Source: Hyphomicrobiales bacterium (GTDB taxonomy: Bacteria > Pseudomonadota > Alphaproteobacteria > Rhizobiales > Beijerinckiaceae). From it: a DNA stretch of 33,824 nt. The notes under the pieces are model-generated. The model ran no database searches. It worked only from the letters and a program-made list of their open reading frames with translations, and was not told where the DNA came from. The position numbers were made by a program, and so were the translations under genes. This document shows, in pieces, positions 25,345 to 33,433 of this stretch. Position 1 is the stretch's first letter, and every line of letters begins with the position of its first letter. The stretch lies in the NCBI GenBank assembly GCA_947447895.1, contig CANFLM010000026.1, forward strand, positions 1-33,824. Reading direction: 5' to 3'.

Positions 25345-26412
25345 ATGCATTGGAATCTCAGTCGCCAGCTGGCTGTCGGACTTGTCGCGGGTGCAGGCCT
25401 ATGGATCGCATCGGGCTGGTTGACGGGGGAGCCTCCCGTCCAGAGCCCGGGAGCGAAACAGGCTCCCAAATTGTTCGCGGTCTCGGTGCTGCCGGTCTCG
25501 GTTGAGGCCCATTCGCGCGTCTTGACTGTATCGGGACGTTCGGAGGCCGATCGGCGCACTGTGCTGACCGTGCGGGCCAACGGCACCGTGACCCAGATCA
25601 ATGTGCGGCGCGGATCGCGGATCAAAGAGGGCGAGGTGGTTGCCGTGCTGTCGGACGAGGCACGCGAGGCCAATGTCAACCAGGCGCGCGCCCGTGTCGA
25701 GCAACGCCGCAAGGAATATGAAGCCCGCTTGCCGCTGGTGGCGCAAGGCGTGATGCCACGGCTGAATCTGGCCCAATACGAGGCCGACCTCAAAAATGCA
25801 GAAGCCGGTCTGGCCACCGCCGAAGCCGAACGCGAGCGCGGTCTGGTGCTCGCTCCGATTGACGGGGTGATTACCGATTTGCCGGTGGAAATCGGGCAGG
25901 CAATGCAGCCCGGCGGCGTGATTGCCGAAGTTGTCGCGCTGGATCCGATGCTGGTGGTGATTGATGTGTCCGAGCGCCGGATCGGCGGCATCAAGCCGGG
26001 TGATCTTGCCCAGGTGCGTTTGGCCAATGGCGTGGAGGGGCAGGGCGAGGTGCGTTTTGTCTCCTCCCGCGCAGCCATGCAGACGCGGACCTATCGGGTC
26101 GATCTGTCGATTGCCAATAAAGACGGGTTGATCCCCGACGGCATTACCGCGGAAGTCGCGCTGAAACTGGCTCCCGTTCCCGCCAGTCGTGTTCCGCGAT
26201 CAGCCCTGACCTTTGCCGCCGACGGGCAATTGGGCGTGCGTCTGGTGGATCCTGCCAATGTCGTGCAATTCGCGCCTGTGTCTCTGGTGGAGGATGAAGG
26301 CCAGTCTCTGTGGGTGTCCGGGCTGGCCGGAGGGTCCAGCCTGATTGTGCAGGGACAGGATTTTGTCAAGGAAGGCCAGCAGGTCACACCTCTGCCAGCT
26401 GCGAAACCGTGA
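25345..26412 (+). CDS. RND efflux periplasmic adaptor (membrane fusion protein)
   Basis: The adaptor joining an RND pump to an outer-membrane channel. The 355-residue protein begins with an N-terminal hydrophobic segment (LAVGLVAGAGLWIASGW), a membrane anchor or signal. Then come a lipoyl/barrel-sandwich half (VRANGTVTQINVRRGSRIKE), a short coiled-coil hairpin (about 100-165, REANVNQARARVEQRRKEY), the second lipoyl half (LVLAPIDGVITDLPVEIGQ), and beta-barrel and membrane-proximal domains. The ATG at 25345 has AAGGG 8 bases upstream; a TTG at 25321 in frame is less likely. It is the first gene of a two-gene operon, 7 bases ahead of the pump gene. The substrate is unknown. Confidence 0.9.
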   Translation: MHWNLSRQLAVGLVAGAGLWIASGWLTGEPPVQSPGAKQAPKLFAVSVLPVSVEAHSRVLTVSGRSEADRRTVLTVRANGTVTQINVRRGSRIKEGEVVAVLSDEAREANVNQARARVEQRRKEYEARLPLVAQGVMPRLNLAQYEADLKNAEAGLATAEAERERGLVLAPIDGVITDLPVEIGQAMQPGGVIAEVVALDPMLVVIDVSERRIGGIKPGDLAQVRLANGVEGQGEVRFVSSRAAMQTRTYRVDLSIANKDGLIPDGITAEVALKLAPVPASRVPRSALTFAADGQLGVRLVDPANVVQFAPVSLVEDEGQSLWVSGLAGGSSLIVQGQDFVKEGQQVTPLPAAKP

Positions 26413-26419
26413 GGCCGTC

Positions 26420-29400
26420 ATGAGCAATCCGGTTGACTATGCCATTTCCCATGCCCGCCTGACCCTGGCCCTGTTGGGTTTTTTGCTGGTGGCCGGATTT
26501 TCGGCCTATGTGAGCATTCCCAAAGAGGCTGAACCCGATGTACGGGTGCCGATCATCTATGTGCAGCTGACACAGCGCGGGATCAGCCCGGAGGATGCCG
26601 AACGGTTGCTTCTGCGTCCGGTCGAAACGCAGATGAAATCGGTCGCCAATGTCAAGGAAATGCGATCGACGGCTTTTGAGGGCGGCGGGTTCGTGCTGCT
26701 GGAATTCGAGGCGGGGTTTGATTCCACCCGTGCGCTGGCGGATGTGCGTGCCAAGGTCGATGACTCCAAACGCGATCTGCCCAAGGACGCCGATCAGCCG
26801 ACCGTGCGCGAGGTCAATCTGTCCCTGTTTCCGGTGCTGGTGGTGGGCCTGACCGGCGAGGTGCCGGAACGGACATTGTTGCGGCTGGCCCGTGATGCCA
26901 AGACCGCGCTGGAACAGGTCCCCGGCGTGCTGTCGGCCGAGTTGCGCGGCTCGCGTGACGAGGTGATCGAGGTGGTGGCCGAACCCATGCACCTCAAAAG
27001 CTACGGTATTTCACTGTCCGATCTGACGGCAGGAACCTCCATGGGCAATGCCCTCGTCACGGCGGGGGCGATCGAGGGGCAGAGCGGGCGGTTTGCCGTC
27101 AAGGTGCCGACTTTGATCGAAACCCCCAATGATGTGCTGAAATTGCCTGTCGTCGCCGGCAATGGCGCATCGGTGGTGCTGGGCGATCTGGCCGAGGTGC
27201 GCCCGACCTTCAAGGATGCCACCTCGATCACCCGCATCGATGGCCGTCCGGCGATTGCCATCGAGATCACCAAACGCACCGGCGCAAACCTGATCGAAAC
27301 GGTCGATGCCGTCAAAAAGGTGGCTGTGCAACTGCAGTCGCGCTGGCCTGAAACGGTGCATGTGACCTTTTCGCAGGACAAGTCCAAAACCATCCGCGAC
27401 ATGCTGCATGAATTGCAAAACAGCGTGATCACGGCGGTGCTGTTGGTGTTCGTGATCATGCTGGTGGTGCTGGGCGGACGCGCCTCGATCTTTATCGGCA
27501 TTGCCATTCCGGCTTCGTTTCTGACCGGGATTCTCGGGCTGCAGATCGCCGGGCTGACCGTCAATATCGTGGTGCTGTTTGCCCTTATTCTGGCGGTCGG
27601 CATGTTGGTCGATGATGCCATTATCGTGTCGGAATTTGCCGAACGGCGTATGGCCGAGGGCATGGCCGCCGGCCCGGCCTATTCGCTGGCTGCCAAACGG
27701 ATGGCCGGTCCGGTGATTGCCGCCACTTTGACCCGCATTGCCGCCTTTTCGCCGTTGATGTTCTGGCCCGGTATTGTCGGCCAATTCATGAAATACCTGC
27801 CGCTGACGCTGATCGCGACACTGTCGGCCTCGCTGGTGGTGGCGTTGTTTTTTACGCCGACCCTCGGTGCCATGCTGGGCCGCGCGCCCGATACCGTCCA
27901 TGATGACCGCGCCGCCTCTGACGGCCTCTATATGCGGATTGTCCGCCTCTCCCTGCAACGCCCGGGACAAACGCTGCTGGCCACCCTGGTGCTGCTGGTG
28001 CTGGTGATTGTCTCCTACGGCAAATTCGGCAACGGGGTCGAGTTTTTCCCCAATGTCGAACCTGATTACGGCATTGCGCAAATCCATGCGCGCGGCAATT
28101 TGTCCCTGACCGAGAAGGACCGACTGGTTCGCCAGGTCGAGGAGCGTATCCTGGCGCGCCATGATCTGCGCACGGTCTATGCGCGTGCGGGCGAAGGCCA
28201 GAAGGGATCGGCCGAATTGTCGGAGGATACGATCGGCACCATCCAGTTCGAATTTATCGATTGGCAGAAACGGGCCAAAGCCCATGTCATCATGGACGAG
28301 ATCCGTGCTGCCGCCGCCGATATCCCCGGTATTCTCGTCGAAGTGACAGCCCCCAAAGGGGGGCCTCCCACCGGCAAGGCCATTCAGGTGCAGTTGACCG
28401 CGATTGAATCCGCGCTGTTGCCCGAAGCGGCCAGACGCACCGCAGCCCTGATTGCCGCACGCCCCGACATCACCGATCTGGATGATGGCTTGCCATTGCC
28501 GGGACTGGATTGGGAAATTGTTGTCGACAAGGCAGAAGCTGCCAAATACGGCATAGCCGCCTCGCAGGTCGGCACCGCCGTGCAACTGATCACCAACGGC
28601 ACCAAAATTACCGATTTCCGGCCCGAGGGCACCGACAAGGCCGTCGATATCATTGTCCGTTTTCCACCCCAGAAGCGCACATTGGACGAACTGGATGAAT
28701 TGCGCATCACCGGTCCGCAAGGCTCCGTGCCGATGGGTAATTTCGTCAAACGCGTGCCCGTGCAGCGGGTGGGGCAAATCAACCGCGTCTCCGGACAGCG
28801 TGTCATAACCGTCTCTGCCAATGTCAAAGCGGGTGTGCAATCGGCGGTCGTTCAAAAAGAAGTGATTGCCGCTCTGGCGGCAGCCGATCTGGGTGCGGGC
28901 GTCACGATCCGCATGAAGGGTGAGGAAGAGGAACGCGAAAAGGCCGGAGCCTTTTTGGTGAAGGCTTTCGGTTCGGCCATCTTCCTGATTTTTGCGATCC
29001 TGCTGGCGCAGTTCAACCGTTTCACCTCGGTGTTTCTGGTGATGTCCGCAGTGATCCTGTCGACCATCGGCGTGCTGATCGGGCTGATGGTGATGGGGCA
29101 ATCCTTCGGGGTGGTGATGACGGGGATCGGCATCATTGCCAATGCCGGTGTGATCGTGAACAACAATATCGTGCTGATCGACACCTATGACCGTCTGAAG
29201 CAGGAGGGGTGGGTCACCTATGACGCCATCATCGAGACCTGCCGCGAGCGTGCCCGCCCGGTTGCGCTGACGGCCATTACCGCCGTCCTGGGCGTGTTGG
29301 CGATTGCCTTCGGCATCAATCTCGATTTTGTCCACCGCACCATCATGGTCGGCGCGCCTTCCACCCAATGGTGGGTGCATCTGTCGGTGGCCATCGTGTT

Positions 29401-29518
29401 CGGTCTGGGTTTTGCAACCATCCTCACACTGGTTGTGACACCGGCGGCTTTGCTCGCTCTGGACCGTTTTGCCCTGTGGCGCGGACGGATCAAGGGGCGG
29501 TTGATCCGCCAGCATTAG
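26420..29518 (+). CDS. RND efflux pump, inner-membrane permease (HAE-1-like)
   Basis: A proton-driven AcrB/HAE-type exporter of 1032 residues with the usual duplicated layout. TM1 is near residues 12-30, and a large periplasmic loop follows. TM2-TM6 include the proton-relay motif ILAVGMLVDDAIIVSEFAER in TM4 with the paired Asp. A second periplasmic loop (about 535-840, starting FGNGVEFFPNVEPDYGIAQI) precedes TM8-TM12, with GVIVNNNIVLIDTYDRL and ALTAITAVLGVLAIAFG. The start ATG lies 7 bases after the adaptor stop. No outer-membrane channel gene is next to it, so a shared TolC-like protein must serve. It belongs to the branch of short-name 'efflux RND transporter permease' proteins; drug, signal or metabolite export cannot be told apart. 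Confidence 0.93.
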   Translation: MSNPVDYAISHARLTLALLGFLLVAGFSAYVSIPKEAEPDVRVPIIYVQLTQRGISPEDAERLLLRPVETQMKSVANVKEMRSTAFEGGGFVLLEFEAGFDSTRALADVRAKVDDSKRDLPKDADQPTVREVNLSLFPVLVVGLTGEVPERTLLRLARDAKTALEQVPGVLSAELRGSRDEVIEVVAEPMHLKSYGISLSDLTAGTSMGNALVTAGAIEGQSGRFAVKVPTLIETPNDVLKLPVVAGNGASVVLGDLAEVRPTFKDATSITRIDGRPAIAIEITKRTGANLIETVDAVKKVAVQLQSRWPETVHVTFSQDKSKTIRDMLHELQNSVITAVLLVFVIMLVVLGGRASIFIGIAIPASFLTGILGLQIAGLTVNIVVLFALILAVGMLVDDAIIVSEFAERRMAEGMAAGPAYSLAAKRMAGPVIAATLTRIAAFSPLMFWPGIVGQFMKYLPLTLIATLSASLVVALFFTPTLGAMLGRAPDTVHDDRAASDGLYMRIVRLSLQRPGQTLLATLVLLVLVIVSYGKFGNGVEFFPNVEPDYGIAQIHARGNLSLTEKDRLVRQVEERILARHDLRTVYARAGEGQKGSAELSEDTIGTIQFEFIDWQKRAKAHVIMDEIRAAAADIPGILVEVTAPKGGPPTGKAIQVQLTAIESALLPEAARRTAALIAARPDITDLDDGLPLPGLDWEIVVDKAEAAKYGIAASQVGTAVQLITNGTKITDFRPEGTDKAVDIIVRFPPQKRTLDELDELRITGPQGSVPMGNFVKRVPVQRVGQINRVSGQRVITVSANVKAGVQSAVVQKEVIAALAAADLGAGVTIRMKGEEEEREKAGAFLVKAFGSAIFLIFAILLAQFNRFTSVFLVMSAVILSTIGVLIGLMVMGQSFGVVMTGIGIIANAGVIVNNNIVLIDTYDRLKQEGWVTYDAIIETCRERARPVALTAITAVLGVLAIAFGINLDFVHRTIMVGAPSTQWWVHLSVAIVFGLGFATILTLVVTPAALLALDRFALWRGRIKGRLIRQH

Positions 29519-29542
29519 GCCGCGGTTTTCAAGAGAACCCAT

Positions 29543-29571
29543 AAAAAATGGCAGGGGTTTATCCCTGCCAT
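29543..29571 (-). terminator. intrinsic terminator
   Basis: ATGGCAGGG (29548-29556) and CCCTGCCAT (29563-29571) form a perfect 9-bp stem with a 6-base loop. On the minus strand it is followed by six T (29548-29543, the first overlapping the stem), ideal for the dehydrogenase operon that ends at 29600. On the plus strand a short ATGCTTTT tail follows, so it may also stop the RND transcript. Confidence 0.85.
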
Positions 29572-29599
29572 ATGCTTTTGATCGATAGGCCTTGAGGCT

Positions 29600-30502
29600 T
29601 TATTGTTTGTCGACCAGCGAGATGCCGTTGCGGGCTGCGACATGGTCCGACAGCATCGGGATATAATCCTGCGCATGGCCGGTATGGACGGGAACGGCAA
29701 AAGCGTTTTTGACCGCATTGCCCATCGGATTGGCGATACCGGCATCATTGGCCATGGATTCCAGATAGGTCATATCTTTCAGGCCGTTTTGCAGGGTGAA
29801 CTTATGCGCGTCGCGGTCGCGTTCCAGCACATATTTCATGAAGGTCTGGTAGAAGCCGCAATCCATACGGCCGCCGCGAACCACGCTGTCGAAACGCTGC
29901 GGGGTAATGCCGACCTTTTGTGCCAGTGACAGAGCTTCCGAATAAAGCGCGGCATAGCCCATCGAGACAAAATTGTTGAGGAGTTTCATCCGGTGGCCGT
30001 CACCTGTGCCGCCGATATGGATGACACGGCCTGCCCAGGTGTCGAGCACGGGCTTCAGGCGGGCAAACACCTCGTCGGTGCAACCGACCATGGTGTCGAG
30101 CATGCCTTCCCAGGCTTCCTTCGGGGTGCGCGACAGCGGCGCGTCAACCAGAATGATGCCCTGGCTGGCCAGCTCAGCGGCCAGTGCCATGGTGGAGGTA
30201 GGGTCGGAGGTCGAGCAATCGACGATGATCGAGCCGGGCTTCAGGCCCGCAGCCAGTCCCTCGGGGCCGCGCACCACAGCTTCAACCTGACGCGAGCCTG
30301 TGACGCACAAGAACACGATGCTGGAGGCTTCCGCCAATGCCTTCGGACTTTTGGCTTCCTTGGCACCGCGTGTCAGCAGATCTTCAACGGGTGTTCTGTT
30401 GCGGTGGCCCATCACGGTCAGGGCATAGCCCTTTTCGACGATATTCTTGGCCATGCCGTGACCCATCAGGCCAACGCCGATAAAACCGATTGTCTCACTC
30501 AT
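29600..30502 (-). CDS. beta-hydroxyacid dehydrogenase family oxidoreductase (atypical substrate motif)
   Basis: An NAD(P)-dependent 3-hydroxyisobutyrate-dehydrogenase-like enzyme of 300 residues. The Rossmann motif IGFIGVGLMGHGMAKNIVEKG is at 5-25, and the catalytic Lys173 is in HRMKLLNNFVSMG. The substrate motif that is usually DAPVSGG reads DAPLSRTPKEAWEG here, so the substrate differs from 3-hydroxyisobutyrate; the replaced glycines are known to vary in subfamilies for sulfolactaldehyde, tartronate semialdehyde and others. It is downstream of another dehydrogenase (70-base gap) and a sugar-type ABC transporter on the same strand, and before a strong terminator. A role in catabolism of the imported compound is likely. 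I cannot name the substrate. Confidence 0.85.
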   Translation of the reverse strand: MSETIGFIGVGLMGHGMAKNIVEKGYALTVMGHRNRTPVEDLLTRGAKEAKSPKALAEASSIVFLCVTGSRQVEAVVRGPEGLAAGLKPGSIIVDCSTSDPTSTMALAAELASQGIILVDAPLSRTPKEAWEGMLDTMVGCTDEVFARLKPVLDTWAGRVIHIGGTGDGHRMKLLNNFVSMGYAALYSEALSLAQKVGITPQRFDSVVRGGRMDCGFYQTFMKYVLERDRDAHKFTLQNGLKDMTYLESMANDAGIANPMGNAVKNAFAVPVHTGHAQDYIPMLSDHVAARNGISLVDKQ

Positions 30503-30556
30503 AGACGTGACTCCCGAAGGTTGTTTTTGGTGGGGTGGTCGTTGTGGCGAAGATGG

Positions 30557-30573
30557 AACGGCCTATGGCCGTT
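30557..30573 (-). repeat. short hairpin between the two dehydrogenase genes
   Basis: AACGGCC (30557-30563) and GGCCGTT (30567-30573) form a perfect 7-bp stem with a 3-base loop, overlapping the stop codon of the upstream dehydrogenase on the minus strand. No T-run follows on that strand. It may slow mRNA decay or set the ratio of the two gene products. Confidence 0.4.
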
Positions 30574-31465
30574 ACCCCTTTTTAAGGCCCGCCAGATCGC
30601 GATAGGTGAGGACAACCTGACTGTCGTCCTTCAGGCCGTGGCCCTGGGCAGAGGCCGCCAGAAACATCTGGTGGGCTGCGGCAGCCAACGGCAAGGCGGC
30701 CTTGGAGGCGCGCCCGGCATCCATGACGATCGACATGTCCTTGACAAAAATATCGACAGCGCTGGTGACCTCCGGCTCGGCTTGCACCATGCGTGGACCG
30801 CGATTGAGCAGCATCCAGCTCGAAGCGGCAGAACCGCCCAGAATGTCAAGGATCACCTGTCCGTCGATGCCGGCCTTTTCGGCCAGCGCCATGCCTTCGG
30901 CTGCCGCGGCAATATGGACGCCGCACAGCAACTGGTTGACGGTTTTGACCATCGCGCCCTGTCCGGCCTCGAGCCCGACATGGAACAGTTTTTCACCCAT
31001 CGCCACCAGCACCGGACGGCAGGCCGCGATGACATCGTCCGAGGCTGCGGCCATGATGGTCAGCGTGCCGCCTTGGGCACCGACCACACCACCGGACACC
31101 GGCGCATCGACGAAGTGACGGCCCGTCGCCTCGACGCGCTTGGCCAGAGCGGCCACGCTGTTGGGCGGGCAGGTCGCCATCAGGATGACGGTGGCGGCGC
31201 TTGGCAAGGCCTCGAGGGCGCCTGCATCGAACAGCACGCTTTCGGCCTGGGCGATGTTGACGACCATCAACACCAGCGCATCGGCCCCATGTGCTGCCTC
31301 TGCCGCATTGGCAGCGATATGGCCGCCGGCATGGCTGAGAGCGGCAAGGGCTTCGGGTTTCATGTCAAAGCCACGGACATGAAACTGCTTTTTGACAAGG
31401 TTGAGAGCCATGGGCAGTCCCATGGCTCCCAGCCCGACAAAACCGATATTGCGCGGCTCGCTCAT
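30572..31465 (-). CDS. beta-hydroxyacid dehydrogenase, L-threonate dehydrogenase-like
   Basis: A 297-residue NAD(P)-dependent enzyme of the 3-hydroxyisobutyrate/6-phosphogluconate dehydrogenase superfamily. The Rossmann motif is IGFVGLGAMGLPMALNLV (7-24), the substrate motif is the canonical DAPVSGGVVGAQGGTL (120-135) and the catalytic Lys174 is in MVKTVNQLLCG. The wording MVVNIAQAESVLF and ATCPPNSVAALAKR resembles L-threonate dehydrogenases (LtnD) of sugar-acid catabolism, but I would not fix the substrate. The ATG overlaps the stop of the upstream permease (ATGA), so it is translationally coupled with the transporter. It is only distantly like the next dehydrogenase downstream. Confidence 0.87.
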   Translation of the reverse strand: MSEPRNIGFVGLGAMGLPMALNLVKKQFHVRGFDMKPEALAALSHAGGHIAANAAEAAHGADALVLMVVNIAQAESVLFDAGALEALPSAATVILMATCPPNSVAALAKRVEATGRHFVDAPVSGGVVGAQGGTLTIMAAASDDVIAACRPVLVAMGEKLFHVGLEAGQGAMVKTVNQLLCGVHIAAAAEGMALAEKAGIDGQVILDILGGSAASSWMLLNRGPRMVQAEPEVTSAVDIFVKDMSIVMDAGRASKAALPLAAAAHQMFLAASAQGHGLKDDSQVVLTYRDLAGLKKG

Positions 31466-32376
31466 TCTTTGACTGCCCCTGTCATGGCCGAGACGTAATG
31501 TTCGACGAAGAAGGAATACAGGATCACCAGCGGCAGCGAGCCGACCAGCGCACCCGCCATCAAAGAGCCCCAGCGATAGATGTCGCCGTCGACGAATTCC
31601 GAGACAATCGCCACCGGAACGGTCTTGTTCTGGGTCGATGACAGGAAGGTCAGCGCATAGATGAACTCGTTCCAGCACAGGGTGAGCGAGAAGATCGAGG
31701 CCGAAATCAGTCCCGGCACGGCCAGTGGCAGGATGATCTTGATCAGGATCTGCAACCGCGTCGCCCCGTCGATCAAGGCGCATTCCTCAAGCTCGTAGGG
31801 AATGGTCTTGAAATAGCCCATCAGCAGCCAGGTCGAGAACGGGATCAGGATGGTCGGATAGACCAGGATCAACGCCATCGGGCTGTCGAACAGGCCATAG
31901 GCCTGGATGATGGTTGCCAGCGGGATGAACAGGATCGAGGGAGGGACCAGATAGGCGAGAAAAATCATCGCGCCCACCAGTTCGGCCCCTTTGAAGCGGA
32001 TCCGCACCAGCGCATAGGCGGCAAACACGCTGGCAAACAGCGACAGCGCAGTCGCCACCACCGAGACATACATCGTGTTCCACAGCCACCGCGGGTATTC
32101 GCTTTCAAACAACAGCTTCTGGATGTGTTTGAAGGTCGGTTCCACCACCCAGAACGGGTTGAACTTGTCCATATTGATCAGCTGGGCATCCGGTTTGATG
32201 GAGGTCAGCACCATCCAGTAAAACGGGAAAATCAGCACCACCATGATGATGGACAAAGGCAGATAGACGTAGATCAGCTTGCGGATGCCGCCGTCCAGAT
32301 AGGACATGCCCTCGGATGCGTCATTGACGCCTGCGGTGACCGATGCCGAATCCTGATGGTTATGATGATCACTCAT
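31462..32376 (-). CDS. carbohydrate ABC transporter permease, MalG type
   Basis: An inner-membrane permease of 304 residues with six predicted TM segments, the first near 34-52 (YVYLPLSIIMVVLIFPFYWMV). The EAA loop that contacts the ATPase is in YELEECALIDGATRLQILIKI, the MalG form. About 30 polar residues with several His precede TM1. The ATG at 32376 has GGGAGG 5 bases upstream and lies within the end of the preceding permease gene (8-base overlap). It pairs with the MalF-type protein. The family carries sugars, polyols or sugar acids; the neighbouring dehydrogenases suggest a hydroxy-acid or sugar acid here. Confidence 0.94.
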   Translation of the reverse strand: MSDHHNHQDSASVTAGVNDASEGMSYLDGGIRKLIYVYLPLSIIMVVLIFPFYWMVLTSIKPDAQLINMDKFNPFWVVEPTFKHIQKLLFESEYPRWLWNTMYVSVVATALSLFASVFAAYALVRIRFKGAELVGAMIFLAYLVPPSILFIPLATIIQAYGLFDSPMALILVYPTILIPFSTWLLMGYFKTIPYELEECALIDGATRLQILIKIILPLAVPGLISASIFSLTLCWNEFIYALTFLSSTQNKTVPVAIVSEFVDGDIYRWGSLMAGALVGSLPLVILYSFFVEHYVSAMTGAVKE

Positions 32377-33268
32377 CGGAGCCTCCCTGCTGCCATTTTC
32401 TACGTTGCAGGCCAAACCACGATACCATGATCGCGAAAAGCAGGAACGGAATCATTGCTGTTGAAATTGCGGCACCTTCACCCAGATTGCCCGCCAGAAT
32501 GGCGCGTTGGTAGCCGAGTGTGGCCATCAGATGGGTTGCGTTAACCGGTCCGCCGCGTGTCATGGCCCAGACCAGCTGGAAGTCGGTGAAGGTGAACAGC
32601 ACCGAGAAGGTCATCACCACCGCAATGATCGGTGTCAGCAACGGGAATGTCACGAAACGGAAATTCTGCCAGCGGGTCGCGCCGTCGAGTGTGGCGGCTT
32701 CGTACAATGAAGGGGACACAGTCTGCAGACCGGCCAGCAGGGTGATGGCGATAAAGGGCACCCCACGCCAGATATTGGCAAAAATCAGCGACAGGCGCGC
32801 ATTGTCGGGACTGCCGAGGAAGTCGATATTTTCAGTGATCAGGCCCATATTCTTGAGCGACCATGAAATGATCGAGAACTGGCTGTCATAAATCCACCAG
32901 AAGGCGATGGCCGACAGGACCGTGGGCACCACGAAGGGGATCAACACAATCGAACGGATCAACGACTTGAACGGCAGCTTCTCGTTGAGCAGCAGGGCCA
33001 GATACAGGCCGACCAGAAATTTGATGACCGAGGCAATCACCGTATAAAACAGCGTATTGAACACCGACAGCCAGAAAATCTTGTCGTCGGACAGCCATTC
33101 GTAATTTTCAAGCCCAATGAAAATACCGTCGCGGCCGATCTTGGCGTCCGTAAACGACAGCCAGACACCCTTGCCGAGCGGATAGGCCAGAAACAGGATG
33201 AGAATCACCGCGGCAGGCAGCATGAAGGCCGCGCCCAGCCAATTGCGGTCATTGCTCAGCCTCTGCAT
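32369..33268 (-). CDS. carbohydrate ABC transporter permease, MalF type
   Basis: An inner-membrane permease of 299 residues. TM1 is AAFMLPAAVILILFLAYPLG; the EAA loop reads SLYEAATLDGATRWQNFRFV. The short periplasmic loops (no large P2 domain) are of the UgpA/LacF-like form and unlike enterobacterial MalF. The ATG at 33268 has AGAGG 8 bases upstream; an in-frame GTG/ATG upstream at 33328 would add a polar stretch without support. It follows the solute-binding protein gene and a strong hairpin. The ATPase gene is not in the window. Confidence 0.94.
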   Translation of the reverse strand: MQRLSNDRNWLGAAFMLPAAVILILFLAYPLGKGVWLSFTDAKIGRDGIFIGLENYEWLSDDKIFWLSVFNTLFYTVIASVIKFLVGLYLALLLNEKLPFKSLIRSIVLIPFVVPTVLSAIAFWWIYDSQFSIISWSLKNMGLITENIDFLGSPDNARLSLIFANIWRGVPFIAITLLAGLQTVSPSLYEAATLDGATRWQNFRFVTFPLLTPIIAVVMTFSVLFTFTDFQLVWAMTRGGPVNATHLMATLGYQRAILAGNLGEGAAISTAMIPFLLFAIMVSWFGLQRRKWQQGGSDE

Positions 33269-33392
33269 CAGAGACCTCTCTGTGCTTTGGAACGAGGCTT
33301 GTGGCCTCCCGACGGCATCATGGGCCATTGGGGATCTCCCGAAATTCTTGCGTGATCAAATCAGGGGTCCGGCTGGCCCTTGACGAGGAAAA

Positions 33393-33418
33393 CCGCGCGG
33401 AAGCATCCTTCCGCGCGG
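33393..33418 (-). terminator. intercistronic hairpin after the solute-binding protein gene
   Basis: A perfect 11-bp GC-rich stem: CCGCGCGGAAG (33393-33403) with CTTCCGCGCGG (33408-33418), loop CATC. On the minus strand it follows the binding-protein stop by 15 bases and is trailed by TTTTCC. Such hairpins in binding-protein operons act as partial terminators or 3' stabilisers that give more binding protein than permease. Confidence 0.75.
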
Positions 33419-33433
33419 CATGGATATCGAGGC

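Noticed and set aside
27011-29542. Very long minus-strand open frame (843 codons) across the RND pump gene
   Set aside because: The translation is rich in His, Gln, Asp and Gly, typical of a frame opposite a GC-rich gene; the RND protein on the plus strand is unmistakable.
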